Shown here: positions 1 through 5,068 of the stretch, piece after piece
How the letters are laid out: each line of letters opens with the position of its first letter
How positions within the stretch are numbered: position 1 is the first letter of the stretch
Assembly: GCA_028679855.1 (NCBI GenBank)
Contig: JAJRAP010000166.1
Span: 1 to 5,100 of the forward strand
Direction: 5' to 3'
Origin: Candidatus Methanoperedens sp.
GTDB taxonomy: Archaea > Halobacteriota > Methanosarcinia > Methanosarcinales > Methanoperedenaceae
Length of the DNA stretch: 5,100 bases
Program-made: the position numbers and the translations under genes
The notes under the pieces: model-generated
Told to the model about the DNA's origin: nothing
The model's database searches: none
What the model saw: only the letters and a program-made list of their open reading frames with translations

Positions 1-1
1 G

Positions 2-88
2 ACGCAATCCAGTGAAGCCTTGGTCTATGCTGCTATGACCCACTAAATGGTCAAACGACTGGGTCGTATCAAACCTTCCAGCTCATGA
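2..88 (+). pseudogene. Possible C-terminal remnant of a DDE transposase with an in-frame stop
   Basis: Frame 2 enters from the left edge open and reads TQSSEALVYAAMTH, hits TAA at 44-46, then continues in the same frame as MVKRLGRIKPSSS to TGA at 86-88. Read through the stop, the segment resembles the hydrophobic-then-basic tail (…ALVYAAMxxxMxxRL…) that I associate with IS4/IS5-type transposase C-termini. That points to a Leu-type codon changed to TAA in a decayed insertion sequence. Too little is inside the window to see catalytic residues or terminal inverted repeats, and the stop at 44 could simply be the true end of an unrelated gene. The tail points toward the 3' end of the minus-strand nuclease gene, so the two would be convergent. 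The family assignment is from memory of motif style and is weak. Confidence 0.35.
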
Positions 89-103
89 AAGAGAATATTC
101 AGA

Positions 104-117
104 CGAAAAATTATTTT
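104..117 (-). terminator. Possible T-rich terminator after the DP1-nuclease unit
   Basis: About 30 nt beyond the nuclease stop codon the minus strand reads AAAATAATTTTTCG. A short run of five T's in an A/T-rich context is the usual intrinsic termination signal in euryarchaea. No clear hairpin precedes it. Weak evidence; the call rests only on position and composition. Confidence 0.25.
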
Positions 118-145
118 GCACATCCATCACCATCTATGTAAAGTC

Positions 146-901
146 TTATTTTTCAATCCTTTTCAGTTCGCACTCGATCATCCTGGGATGCGTCATCTGA
201 ATTATTTTTTCGAGATTCACCACATCTTCAGTATTATATTTGATAAGCGTTTCAAGCGCTTCGCTGTTACCTCGTTCGTATCTGTTCCATAGCCTTACTG
301 CATCAAATCCTGTTATCCCTGATGTTTCATCGCTCCTTCTCATCCCGAGCAATGATTCGATCTTCTTAAGACCACCACTGTATCCTATTTTTTTAAGAGG
401 ATATAGTAGATCGACATGAATATGATTAATGGTTCCCGGGAACTCACGCTCAATAAAAGGAAGATCAAAACGCGCTCCGTTAAAAGTAATTAACTGTTGA
501 TACTTTCCAAGCTCTGCAGGCGCTTCATCAAGATCTATCCCCCGGATATATGTTCTGGTCTCTTTCCCATTGTAAATCCCTATCATGGTTATTCGGTCAT
601 ACTGCGACGAAAGTCCGGTAGTTTCAATATCCACATATGCTGTTTTTTCTTCGAAATGCCGGTACGCCCTCCATTGAAGGTTTGTTGGGATTCTCCTTGC
701 AAAATAAATGTGGTTCCCGGAAGACAGTTGCTCGATGGATTCCTCAACTCCTGAAAGCAGAATCCTGTTTTTAGTCCTTGGCAACTTTATCATGTTATGG
801 TTTTTCAGGTAATCTTCCCAGCCTCTTATGCCGCATTTCCAGATCTTCAACTCAGTAGTAGCGCCGATATTTGGAATGTGGATATAGGTGTTCTTTAGCA
901 T
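146..901 (-). CDS. DEDDy-type RNase H-fold exonuclease (YprB-like), coupled to PolD DP1
   Basis: A 251-residue predicted 3'-5' exonuclease of the RNase H-like/YprB group, acting on DNA or RNA ends in the cytoplasm; the substrate is unknown. All three Exo motifs are visible: ExoI YVDIETTGL (Asp91, Glu93), ExoII ITFNGARFDLPF (Asp146) and ExoIII YNTEDVVNL (Tyr222, Asp226). This is a complete DEDDy metal-binding set. The N-terminus (IHIPNIGATTELKIWKCGI, about residues 7-25) looks like a helix-hairpin-helix DNA-binding element, which is usual for this group. The frame is open to an ATG at 949, inside the DP1 gene, but I chose the ATG at 901: the family-like N-terminus begins just after it, and it lies one base past the DP1 stop (TGA-T-ATG), a classic translational coupling arrangement. 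No good ribosome binding site is seen. The gene ends TAA at 146-148. Family call is firm; the link to replication is inference from the operon. Confidence 0.85.
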   Translation of the reverse strand: MLKNTYIHIPNIGATTELKIWKCGIRGWEDYLKNHNMIKLPRTKNRILLSGVEESIEQLSSGNHIYFARRIPTNLQWRAYRHFEEKTAYVDIETTGLSSQYDRITMIGIYNGKETRTYIRGIDLDEAPAELGKYQQLITFNGARFDLPFIEREFPGTINHIHVDLLYPLKKIGYSGGLKKIESLLGMRRSDETSGITGFDAVRLWNRYERGNSEALETLIKYNTEDVVNLEKIIQMTHPRMIECELKRIEK

Positions 902-902
902 A

Positions 903-2393
903 TCAATCAAAGGAATTGATCCTGTATTCCATACTTGCAAGGTCGACAACAGTGGCTTTTGCGGGCATGGGCTGGAGATTCATCCTTTTCTGGAACTCTG
1001 TCTGGCTCTGCCATGTGCCGCTGTTTATTGTGAGCACGTTCTTGTACCTGGAGACACCCACTGTGTGAACATGACCGCAGTGAAGTATGTCGGGTACTGG
1101 GTCTATCACGAAATGGTCTTTTTTCTCAGGCGCGATGGAAACCCTGCCTCCGTATATTGGTGAAAGGTGCCTGAACCTGAGCATCGAAGCCATGGGTTTT
1201 GCCGGGTCACCGTAGGAAAAACCATGAGTGCCTGCAATAATGTCATCCATCGACCTGCCGTGGTAAATAAGCACCTTCACGCTCCCGATGTCAACCATTG
1301 CAGGGTTCCCTACGAACGTAATATCGCTCCTGAAAAGGCGGGTTATTCTCTCTGGAAAGCACGGCTGGGGCTCTGCCTGCCTGACAGCGTCATGGTTTCC
1401 GGGTGAGATGATCATTTTGATGTGTTTTGGAACTGCATTCAGGTATTCGGCTGCCTTTGCATACTGTTGATAAATATCAAGTATCGCAAGCTCTCTGTCC
1501 TGACCTGGAAATATCCCTATGCCATCAACCACGTCGCCTGCAATAATGAGATAATCGATATCATCCCCGAGCCAATCCACGAACCGAAGCCATGCATCTT
1601 CCAGGAATGTCTTGCTTCCAACATGGATATCAGAAATAAATACTGCTTTTCCTCTGGCATTCTCCCTTTCGAGTGAGATTTTCTGTGTGTTTGGGATATC
1701 AGGACGGATTATACTATTAGCGAACATGAGAGAACCGTCCCCTGAAAGTGTTCCTGTCACTCCTATTACTTCATCCATGAGGAGGCTGCCTGCCAGTTCG
1801 AATAATTCCTTGTCTTTTTCTTTATGGACTAGAACCGGAATGGTGCCCGTGCTGTCTTCTACCTCGATAAGCCTGTGTCCGTTGGCAGTGGTCCTTTTAT
1901 CCAAAACCATACCTATTACGGAAAGTGGTTCCCTTGTATCCATATTCCTTTTATTTAGGCTCTCCACCGGTCTTGCGCTTATTCTTTTTCGCAGCAGGTC
2001 TCCGAGCAAAGTGTAACGGTCCTTGAAATACCCCACGAAATCAGTGTATTCCCCTATGCAGGTGGACTGGTTAGATATATCCTTGAGGACTGTTACAGAG
2101 GGCACGGTTAAAAGCTGAGGGGTATTATCACCTTGACCGCTATTCCCTGAAGAGAACATAGATGGCGTCTCAACGATAGGTATTTTCAATGAGGTAGTTC
2201 CTGCTTTCTCAGGCGTGGCAAATGGTGCGTTCCTTATATGTTCGGCTTCGACCACAAGCACTGAACTATCGATGGAACGCAGTACTCTCTGTATCAGTTC
2301 TGGCGAATTGCCGGTCTTAAGGATATCCAGCGCACCAGGGTCAACCATGAACCCAGATTCTGCAAAAATCTGTATAATCTTGCCAGTCTCCAT
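903..2393 (-). CDS. polB: DNA polymerase D small subunit (DP1), proofreading exonuclease
   Basis: A 496-residue small subunit of the euryarchaeal replicative polymerase PolD. It pairs with the large catalytic subunit DP2, which is not in this window, and supplies the Mre11-like 3'-5' proofreading exonuclease. Order: N-terminal helical domain (1-50, beginning METGKIIQIFAESGF); low-complexity linker rich in S/T/P/G (about 55-115); OB fold (about 155-235); calcineurin-like phosphoesterase domain (about 248-490). Metal ligands visible are SDIHVG (Asp255, His257), GDVVDG (Asp287), GNHD (Asn333, His334), YHG (His378) and CGHVH (His441, His443), so the nuclease site looks intact. Length is normal for the family. 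The start at 2393 is supported by the conserved-looking first residues. It heads a two-gene unit with the downstream nuclease and is divergent from the signal peptidase, with only 83 bp between them. No anomaly seen. Confidence 0.96.
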   Translation of the reverse strand: METGKIIQIFAESGFMVDPGALDILKTGNSPELIQRVLRSIDSSVLVVEAEHIRNAPFATPEKAGTTSLKIPIVETPSMFSSGNSGQGDNTPQLLTVPSVTVLKDISNQSTCIGEYTDFVGYFKDRYTLLGDLLRKRISARPVESLNKRNMDTREPLSVIGMVLDKRTTANGHRLIEVEDSTGTIPVLVHKEKDKELFELAGSLLMDEVIGVTGTLSGDGSLMFANSIIRPDIPNTQKISLERENARGKAVFISDIHVGSKTFLEDAWLRFVDWLGDDIDYLIIAGDVVDGIGIFPGQDRELAILDIYQQYAKAAEYLNAVPKHIKMIISPGNHDAVRQAEPQPCFPERITRLFRSDITFVGNPAMVDIGSVKVLIYHGRSMDDIIAGTHGFSYGDPAKPMASMLRFRHLSPIYGGRVSIAPEKKDHFVIDPVPDILHCGHVHTVGVSRYKNVLTINSGTWQSQTEFQKRMNLQPMPAKATVVDLASMEYRINSFD

Positions 2394-2418
2394 GACAATA
2401 GCATATATATTTGAAACG

Positions 2419-2432
2419 GGATAAGATTTTTC
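2419..2432 (-). promoter_or_regulatory. Candidate BRE/TATA of the DP1-nuclease unit
   Basis: On the minus strand GGAAAAAT (BRE-like) precedes CTTATCC, with the TATA-like part at about 2419-2426. This lies 26-33 nt upstream of the DP1 ATG at 2393, so transcription would begin at or next to the start codon, matching the absence of a Shine-Dalgarno. The TATA match is mediocre. The gap is shared with the oppositely directed signal peptidase promoter about 20 bp away. Confidence 0.4.
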
Positions 2433-2438
2433 CTCAGC

Positions 2439-2453
2439 AAAAACCTTTATACC
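2439..2453 (+). promoter_or_regulatory. BRE/TATA promoter of the signal peptidase gene
   Basis: The plus strand reads AAAAACC followed by TTTATACC (2446-2453), a good BRE plus box A. The TATA centre is about 28 nt before the ATG at 2477, placing the transcription start at about 2474-2477. The mRNA is therefore predicted leaderless or nearly so; there is no Shine-Dalgarno in the few bases before the ATG. Confidence 0.65.
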
Positions 2454-2476
2454 CCCTCATTCATTAGAATTCCCTG

Positions 2477-3052
2477 ATGCAATTTCTTGAAAAAATGAAA
2501 CGATTCTACCGCAGTGATAGCTTCTGGGGAGGACTCTTTCGGGATGTTCTCTTTGTGATAGCTGTTGTGGCTATTTTTGTCTCAGTGTCCCGCATTGCGC
2601 TCGGGCTATGGACGCCTATGGTTGCGGTTGAAAGCGGCAGCATGTTACCCCATATCCAGATTGGGGATATCATCTTCGTCGAGGGCGCAGATCGAAAAGA
2701 GGTCATAACATATATGGAGGGAAAACAGTCCGGTTACACATCTTTTGATGATTACGGGGACGTTATACTGTACAGGCCAAAGGGGCAGGACGGGGCCACG
2801 CCTATCATCCACCGTGCCATGGACTACGTTGAAAAGGGCGAGCCCATGTGGGAAGGTGGTCCGCCCGCTCCTCATGCTGGTTATATCACTAAGGGGGATA
2901 ACAATCCATCTTACGACCAGAAGGGAGACATAAGCCGCCTGCAGCCAGTGAAAAAAGAGTGGATTATAGGGGTGGCACGCTTTTCCCGAGTACCGATTCT
3001 GGGTTGCGTATCGCTCATCCCCAGAGGCAATCTGGCATGCCTTAAAGGTTAG
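2477..3052 (+). CDS. Signal peptidase I, archaeal S26B (Sec11-like) type
   Basis: A 191-residue membrane protease that removes signal peptides from proteins exported by Sec. A basic N-terminus (1-23) precedes one hydrophobic segment (about 24-46, FRDVLFVIAVVAIFVSVSRI), which should anchor it with the catalytic domain outside. The nucleophile is Ser55 in VESGSMLPHI. The general base position is His112 in PIIHRAM, the archaeal/eukaryotic replacement for the bacterial lysine. The acidic pair is Asp141 and Asp147 in TKGDNNPSYDQ. A Gly/Pro-rich insert (about 121-134) separates the His and Asp boxes. This is a complete active site at a normal length. The ATG is fixed by the promoter about 28 nt upstream and by the short N-terminus before the membrane segment. 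The gene runs opposite to its neighbours, splits orc1 from the DP1 unit, and its TAG overlaps the orc1 stop by 4 bp. No replication role is suggested. Confidence 0.93.
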   Translation: MQFLEKMKRFYRSDSFWGGLFRDVLFVIAVVAIFVSVSRIALGLWTPMVAVESGSMLPHIQIGDIIFVEGADRKEVITYMEGKQSGYTSFDDYGDVILYRPKGQDGATPIIHRAMDYVEKGEPMWEGGPPAPHAGYITKGDNNPSYDQKGDISRLQPVKKEWIIGVARFSRVPILGCVSLIPRGNLACLKG

Positions 3053-4380
3053 GCATACAGTTTTGTCTGGCTGGGGGGTTTGAACCCCTCAAGCTGTTTT
3101 AACCTGTAGTCCTCAAAAAGCACTCTACTTGTGCTTTCGGTCGGGACGCTCAATGCAATTTCTTTTGTCCTGCCGTACCTGCCTTTACTTACCACTGTGG
3201 CGTTGAGAATGCCAAGCATATCTAGCTCTGAAATCAGGTCTGTCACACGCCGCTGCGTAAGTATGTCGATCCCTATAATACGGCACGTCTGCTTGTAGAT
3301 GTTATATACCTCACCTGTTGTGATGTTACTGTCACCGACGTTATTTAGCAAGACAGCGCTTAGCAGAACGAGCTTCGACTGTGTGGGAAGGGTCTTTACC
3401 ACTTCAACGATCCTGTCAGTCTCTATTTTGTCCTGCGCCTGCCTTACATGTATTTCAAGAACTTTAGCTGATTTTGAGCGCTCCGAAATTTCCCCTGAAA
3501 CACGTAAGAGGTCAAGAGCTCTTCTTGCGTCTCCATGTTCCTGTGCAGCGTAAGCAGCGCAGAGTGGGATTACGGTTTCCTCAAGAACGTTGGGTTTGAA
3601 AGCCGTTTTAGCTCTTTCCTGCAAGATGTCCCTGAGCTGGTTTGCATCGTAAGGGGGGAAGATGATCTCCTCTTCCCCGAGAGAACTTTTTACCCTGGGG
3701 TCAAGGAATTCCGTGAATTTCAAATCATTTGTAATACCTATAAGGCTGACCTTCGCCTTTTTGAGGTCTGAATTTATCCTTGTGAGATTGTATAATACGT
3801 CATCCCCTTTATCCACAAGCTTGTCAATCTCGTCCATTATTATTATTGCAATGCGCCTTTCAGAGTCCAGCACGTTTTTGAATTCAGTGTAAACCTGATC
3901 GGTTGGCCAACCGGTCATAGGGATCTCTTTATCAAAATGCCTGGCAAGGGATGCCAGAAGCCTGTACTGAGTATCCACCACCTCGCAATTTATGTAGATA
4001 ACCACACTCGGTATACCATATAATTCCCCAGTCCTTTCAAGCTCCTTCCCTACATGTTTTGCAACAGCTGTTTTTCCGGTACCTGTTTTTCCATATATCA
4101 ACACATTCGATGGAGTTTCCCCGCGCAGTGCAGGTACTAACACTGTTGCCAGTGCCTTTACCTGATCGCTTCTGTGTGGGAGATAATCCGGCGTATATGT
4201 CGACCGAAGAACTTCCCGGTTCTCGAAGATATTTACTATAGTAAGCATATCTTCAAAGATTCCCTTTATCGTTATCGTTCCGTTATCCAAAACTTCGACC
4301 CTCCTTAACACATCCTGCAATGGAAGGATAGGCATTAAGAGTTTTGGTGACGACCCCTTTATTTCCGATGGAAAGACCAT
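3049..4380 (-). CDS. cdc6: Orc1/Cdc6 replication initiator
   Basis: A 443-residue AAA+ initiator that binds ORB elements at the origin and loads the MCM helicase. Visible: Walker A YGKTGTGKT (Lys103), Walker B IIIMDEIDKL (Asp183, Glu184), sensor 1 GITND (Asn218), the Arg-finger region DPRVKSSL (Arg229), sensor 2 GDARRALDLL (Arg286/Arg287), and a C-terminal winged helix (about 325-420). The family-like N-terminus is IFENREVLRSTYTPDYLPHR at 51-70, so residues 1-44 are an unusual extension. Three starts are possible: 4380, 4335 (Met16) and 4248 (Met45). I kept 4380 because a BRE/TATA lies 24-35 nt upstream, fitting a leaderless mRNA. Against it, an ORB covers codons 3-10, and Met45 would give a more typical 399 residues. 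It sits beside the origin and reads away from it, as cdc6 genes commonly do. The product call is firm; the start is not. Confidence 0.95.
   Translation of the reverse strand: MVFPSEIKGSSPKLLMPILPLQDVLRRVEVLDNGTITIKGIFEDMLTIVNIFENREVLRSTYTPDYLPHRSDQVKALATVLVPALRGETPSNVLIYGKTGTGKTAVAKHVGKELERTGELYGIPSVVIYINCEVVDTQYRLLASLARHFDKEIPMTGWPTDQVYTEFKNVLDSERRIAIIIMDEIDKLVDKGDDVLYNLTRINSDLKKAKVSLIGITNDLKFTEFLDPRVKSSLGEEEIIFPPYDANQLRDILQERAKTAFKPNVLEETVIPLCAAYAAQEHGDARRALDLLRVSGEISERSKSAKVLEIHVRQAQDKIETDRIVEVVKTLPTQSKLVLLSAVLLNNVGDSNITTGEVYNIYKQTCRIIGIDILTQRRVTDLISELDMLGILNATVVSKGRYGRTKEIALSVPTESTSRVLFEDYRLKQLEGFKPPSQTKLYA
4353..4374 (-). promoter_or_regulatory. ORB element inside the 5' end of cdc6
   Basis: Read on the plus strand it is ACCCC, TTT, ATTTCC, GAT, GGAAA. 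This matches about 15 of 17 fixed positions of the euryarchaeal ORB pattern as I recall it (ACCCC, 3 nt, GTTTCC, A plus 2 nt, GGAAA). The G-string end lies to the left in plus coordinates, as for the elements at 4482 and 4521. It covers codons 3-10 of cdc6 if translation begins at 4380, or lies just upstream if Met16 is used. Orc1 bound here would sit on the promoter-proximal edge of its own gene. Confidence 0.7.
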
Positions 4381-4403
4381 GGATCCTGACTGATTTTGTG
4401 AAA

Positions 4404-4417
4404 GTATAAGGTTTCCT
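4404..4417 (-). promoter_or_regulatory. BRE/TATA promoter of cdc6
   Basis: The minus strand reads AGGAAACC followed by TTATAC (4404-4409), closely resembling the signal peptidase promoter (AAAAACC TTTATACC). The TATA centre is about 27 nt upstream of the ATG at 4380, predicting a leaderless transcript and supporting that start. Two poorer A/T-rich candidates lie further up at about 4435-4448 and 4474-4483. Confidence 0.55.
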
Positions 4418-4481
4418 CATCGTTGTTTTTTTCTTGATATTTTTTATGTGCATGGAGAATAAACCCGGAATTTTACATATA

Positions 4482-4503
4482 ACCCCCCGGTTTCCACTCG
4501 AAC
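4482..4503 (-). promoter_or_regulatory. ORB element, left outer
   Basis: The plus strand reads ACCCC, CCG, GTTTCC, ACT, CGAAC, agreeing with about 15 of 17 fixed ORB positions, including the whole GTTTCCA core and the C-string. It has the same orientation as the elements at 4353 and 4521, and starts 39 bp before the latter, close to four helical turns. Confidence 0.75.
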
Positions 4504-4520
4504 GAAACACACAAAGACCT

Positions 4521-4542
4521 ACCCCTTCATTTCATGTGGAAT
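4521..4542 (-). promoter_or_regulatory. ORB element, left inner
   Basis: The plus strand reads ACCCC, TTC, ATTTCA, TGT, GGAAT, about 13 of 17 fixed ORB positions. It is the left arm of the 17-bp inverted repeat and directly abuts the A+T-rich core. It points opposite to the element at 4711-4732. Confidence 0.75.
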
Positions 4543-4557
4543 CCGAAAAAAAACCAA

Positions 4558-4571
4558 TTGATGATTGATGA
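4558..4571. repeat. Tandem 7-mer TTGATGA x2
   Basis: TTGATGA occurs twice back to back immediately inside the left inner ORB, followed by a degenerate TAGATTT. Only two copies, so it may be chance in A+T-rich DNA, but its place at the ORB/core junction is where initiator-proximal repeats are found in some origins. Confidence 0.4.
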
Positions 4572-4617
4572 TAGATTTAATCCTTTAAACCAATGTGTTC
4601 TGCTTTAGACTTTACCG

Positions 4618-4631
4618 TATATAAAAGTTTC
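4618..4631 (-). promoter_or_regulatory. Strong BRE/TATA within the origin core, facing cdc6
   Basis: The minus strand reads GAAACTTTTATATACGG, with GAAACT as a BRE and TTTATATA as a near-ideal archaeal box A (4618-4625). The predicted start is near 4593-4597, running left across the inner and outer ORBs toward cdc6. No ORF of note begins shortly downstream, so the product would be a long leader for cdc6 (over 200 nt to 4380) or a short non-coding RNA. The sequence match is good, but chance TATA boxes are common in A+T-rich DNA. Confidence 0.4.
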
Positions 4632-4710
4632 TGTTTTGAATTAATATAAAAATTAGTGTTATCAAACAAGTCAATAAAAAATCTATAATTTTTCAGAAAA
4701 CAATACGTAA

Positions 4711-4732
4711 TCTCCAGAAGAAATGAAGGGGT
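4711..4732 (+). promoter_or_regulatory. ORB element, right inner, inverted
   Basis: The plus strand reads TCTCC, AGA, AGAAAT, GAA, GGGGT. In reverse complement this matches about 13 of 17 fixed ORB positions, with the G-string on the right. It is the right arm of the 17-bp inverted repeat and the only element on this side of the core. It lies 33 bp past the end of the UPF0147 gene. Confidence 0.75.
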
Positions 4733-4765
4733 AGGTTCGTGCAACGTGTGCCGATGATTATGAAA

Positions 4766-5035
4766 CTATCTATCTACGGGGATTGTCTCCAGTTGACTGG
4801 ACAGGCCCCAGATAAGTGTTCTTGTATGAAGCGGAACGTTGGGATCATTTCCAATATCATCAAGCCTGGAAACAACCATTGCAGCTCTTGTCGAAGGAGG
4901 GTCTTTTTCATTGGAAAGCGTATTTTTCATACTTTCAGCATTGCGTCTTATGTTCCTCGGAACAGAATCATCGTTAATGATACGGTCAAGTACCCCAATG
5001 CACTGCCTTATTACTTCGTTCGGATTTGGCGGCAT
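4766..5035 (-). CDS. UPF0147 family small archaeal protein
   Basis: An 89-residue soluble, largely helical protein of the archaeal UPF0147 family, function unknown. The recognisable core is [20 protein letters not shown] (about 13-32), followed by a similar second half, [18 protein letters not shown] (about 61-78). These suggest two related helical units, each with an N/D-D/P-x-VP turn. The frame is open up to an ATG at 5080, but I place the start at 5035: MPPNPNE fits family N-termini, and the TATA box at 5060-5068 falls inside the longer version, 25-33 nt upstream of 5035. The gene ends TAG at 4766-4768, its 3' end facing the origin, so it is read against the rightward fork. No Shine-Dalgarno is seen, consistent with a leaderless mRNA. 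No catalytic residues are apparent. Confidence 0.85.
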   Translation of the reverse strand: MPPNPNEVIRQCIGVLDRIINDDSVPRNIRRNAESMKNTLSNEKDPPSTRAAMVVSRLDDIGNDPNVPLHTRTLIWGLSSQLETIPVDR

Positions 5036-5059
5036 GATTATGGTTCCATGTATATTACC

Positions 5060-5068
5060 TATATAAAA
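5060..5068 (-). promoter_or_regulatory. TATA box of the UPF0147 gene
   Basis: The minus strand reads TTTTATATA, a near-consensus box A, 25-33 nt upstream of the ATG at 5035, which predicts a leaderless transcript. A second TATA-like string, TTTTATACA, lies at the window edge (5092-5100) and would start transcription near 5066; it fits the gene start less well. Confidence 0.65.

Larger units (their letters stand above)
4543..4710. other. Duplex unwinding element (A+T-rich origin core)
   Basis: Of these 168 bases I count 40 G/C (24%), far below the neighbouring genes. The stretch contains an A8 run (4546-4553), a duplicated TTGATGA (4558-4571), several TTTAAA/TAATATAAA tracts and T runs near 4687. 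It is bounded on both sides by inward-facing ORB elements. Established origins melt at such a site; melting here is inferred. The T runs on the minus strand (about 4672-4695) could also end UPF0147 transcripts. Confidence 0.75.
4353..4732. other. Predicted chromosomal replication origin (oriC)
   Basis: The region next to cdc6 holds four ORB-like elements (4353-4374, 4482-4503, 4521-4542, 4711-4732). Three face one way and one faces the other, and the innermost pair brackets a 168-bp stretch of about 76% A+T. No convincing gene lies between 4381 and 4765. ORBs of opposite orientation around an unwinding element, beside an orc1/cdc6 gene, is the established layout of archaeal origins (for example in Pyrococcus and haloarchaea). 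DP1 nearby is also typical for euryarchaea. The presence of ORBs and the A+T-rich core is seen directly; activity as an origin is inference. Confidence 0.85.
4517..4736. repeat. Perfect 17-bp inverted repeat flanking the A+T-rich core
   Basis: ACCTACCCCTTCATTTC at 4517-4533 recurs exactly as its reverse complement at 4720-4736. Extending inward by 8 bases gives 22 of 25 matches. The arms contain the C-string and part of the core of the two inner ORBs, plus four or five outer bases (ACCT) not belonging to the ORB pattern. The 186-bp spacing and A+T-rich interior argue for a protein-binding pair rather than a hairpin. Confidence 0.95.

Noticed and set aside
37..65. GACCCA…TGGGTC inverted repeat as a terminator of the left-edge gene
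   Set aside because: Six-base arms with a 17-base loop and no T run; the protein-like frame also continues through it.
902..949. Upstream start at 949 for the nuclease
   Set aside because: The extra 16 residues lie inside the DP1 reading region and are unlike the family; the ATG at 901 directly after the DP1 stop fits better.
2402..2412. ATATATAT tract between DP1 and the peptidase as a promoter
   Set aside because: It is only 9-19 nt from the DP1 ATG, placing the start inside the gene, and for the peptidase it competes with a better-positioned box at 2446.
4283..4510. Minus-strand open frame of 75 codons across the cdc6 start and two ORBs
   Set aside because: It overlaps cdc6 in another frame, the residues look random, and the ORB and promoter elements explain the DNA better.
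4788..4801. Palindrome TCCAGT-TG-ACTGGA as a further ORB right of the core
   Set aside because: It lacks the G-string at the right spacing and lies in UPF0147 coding sequence; likely chance.
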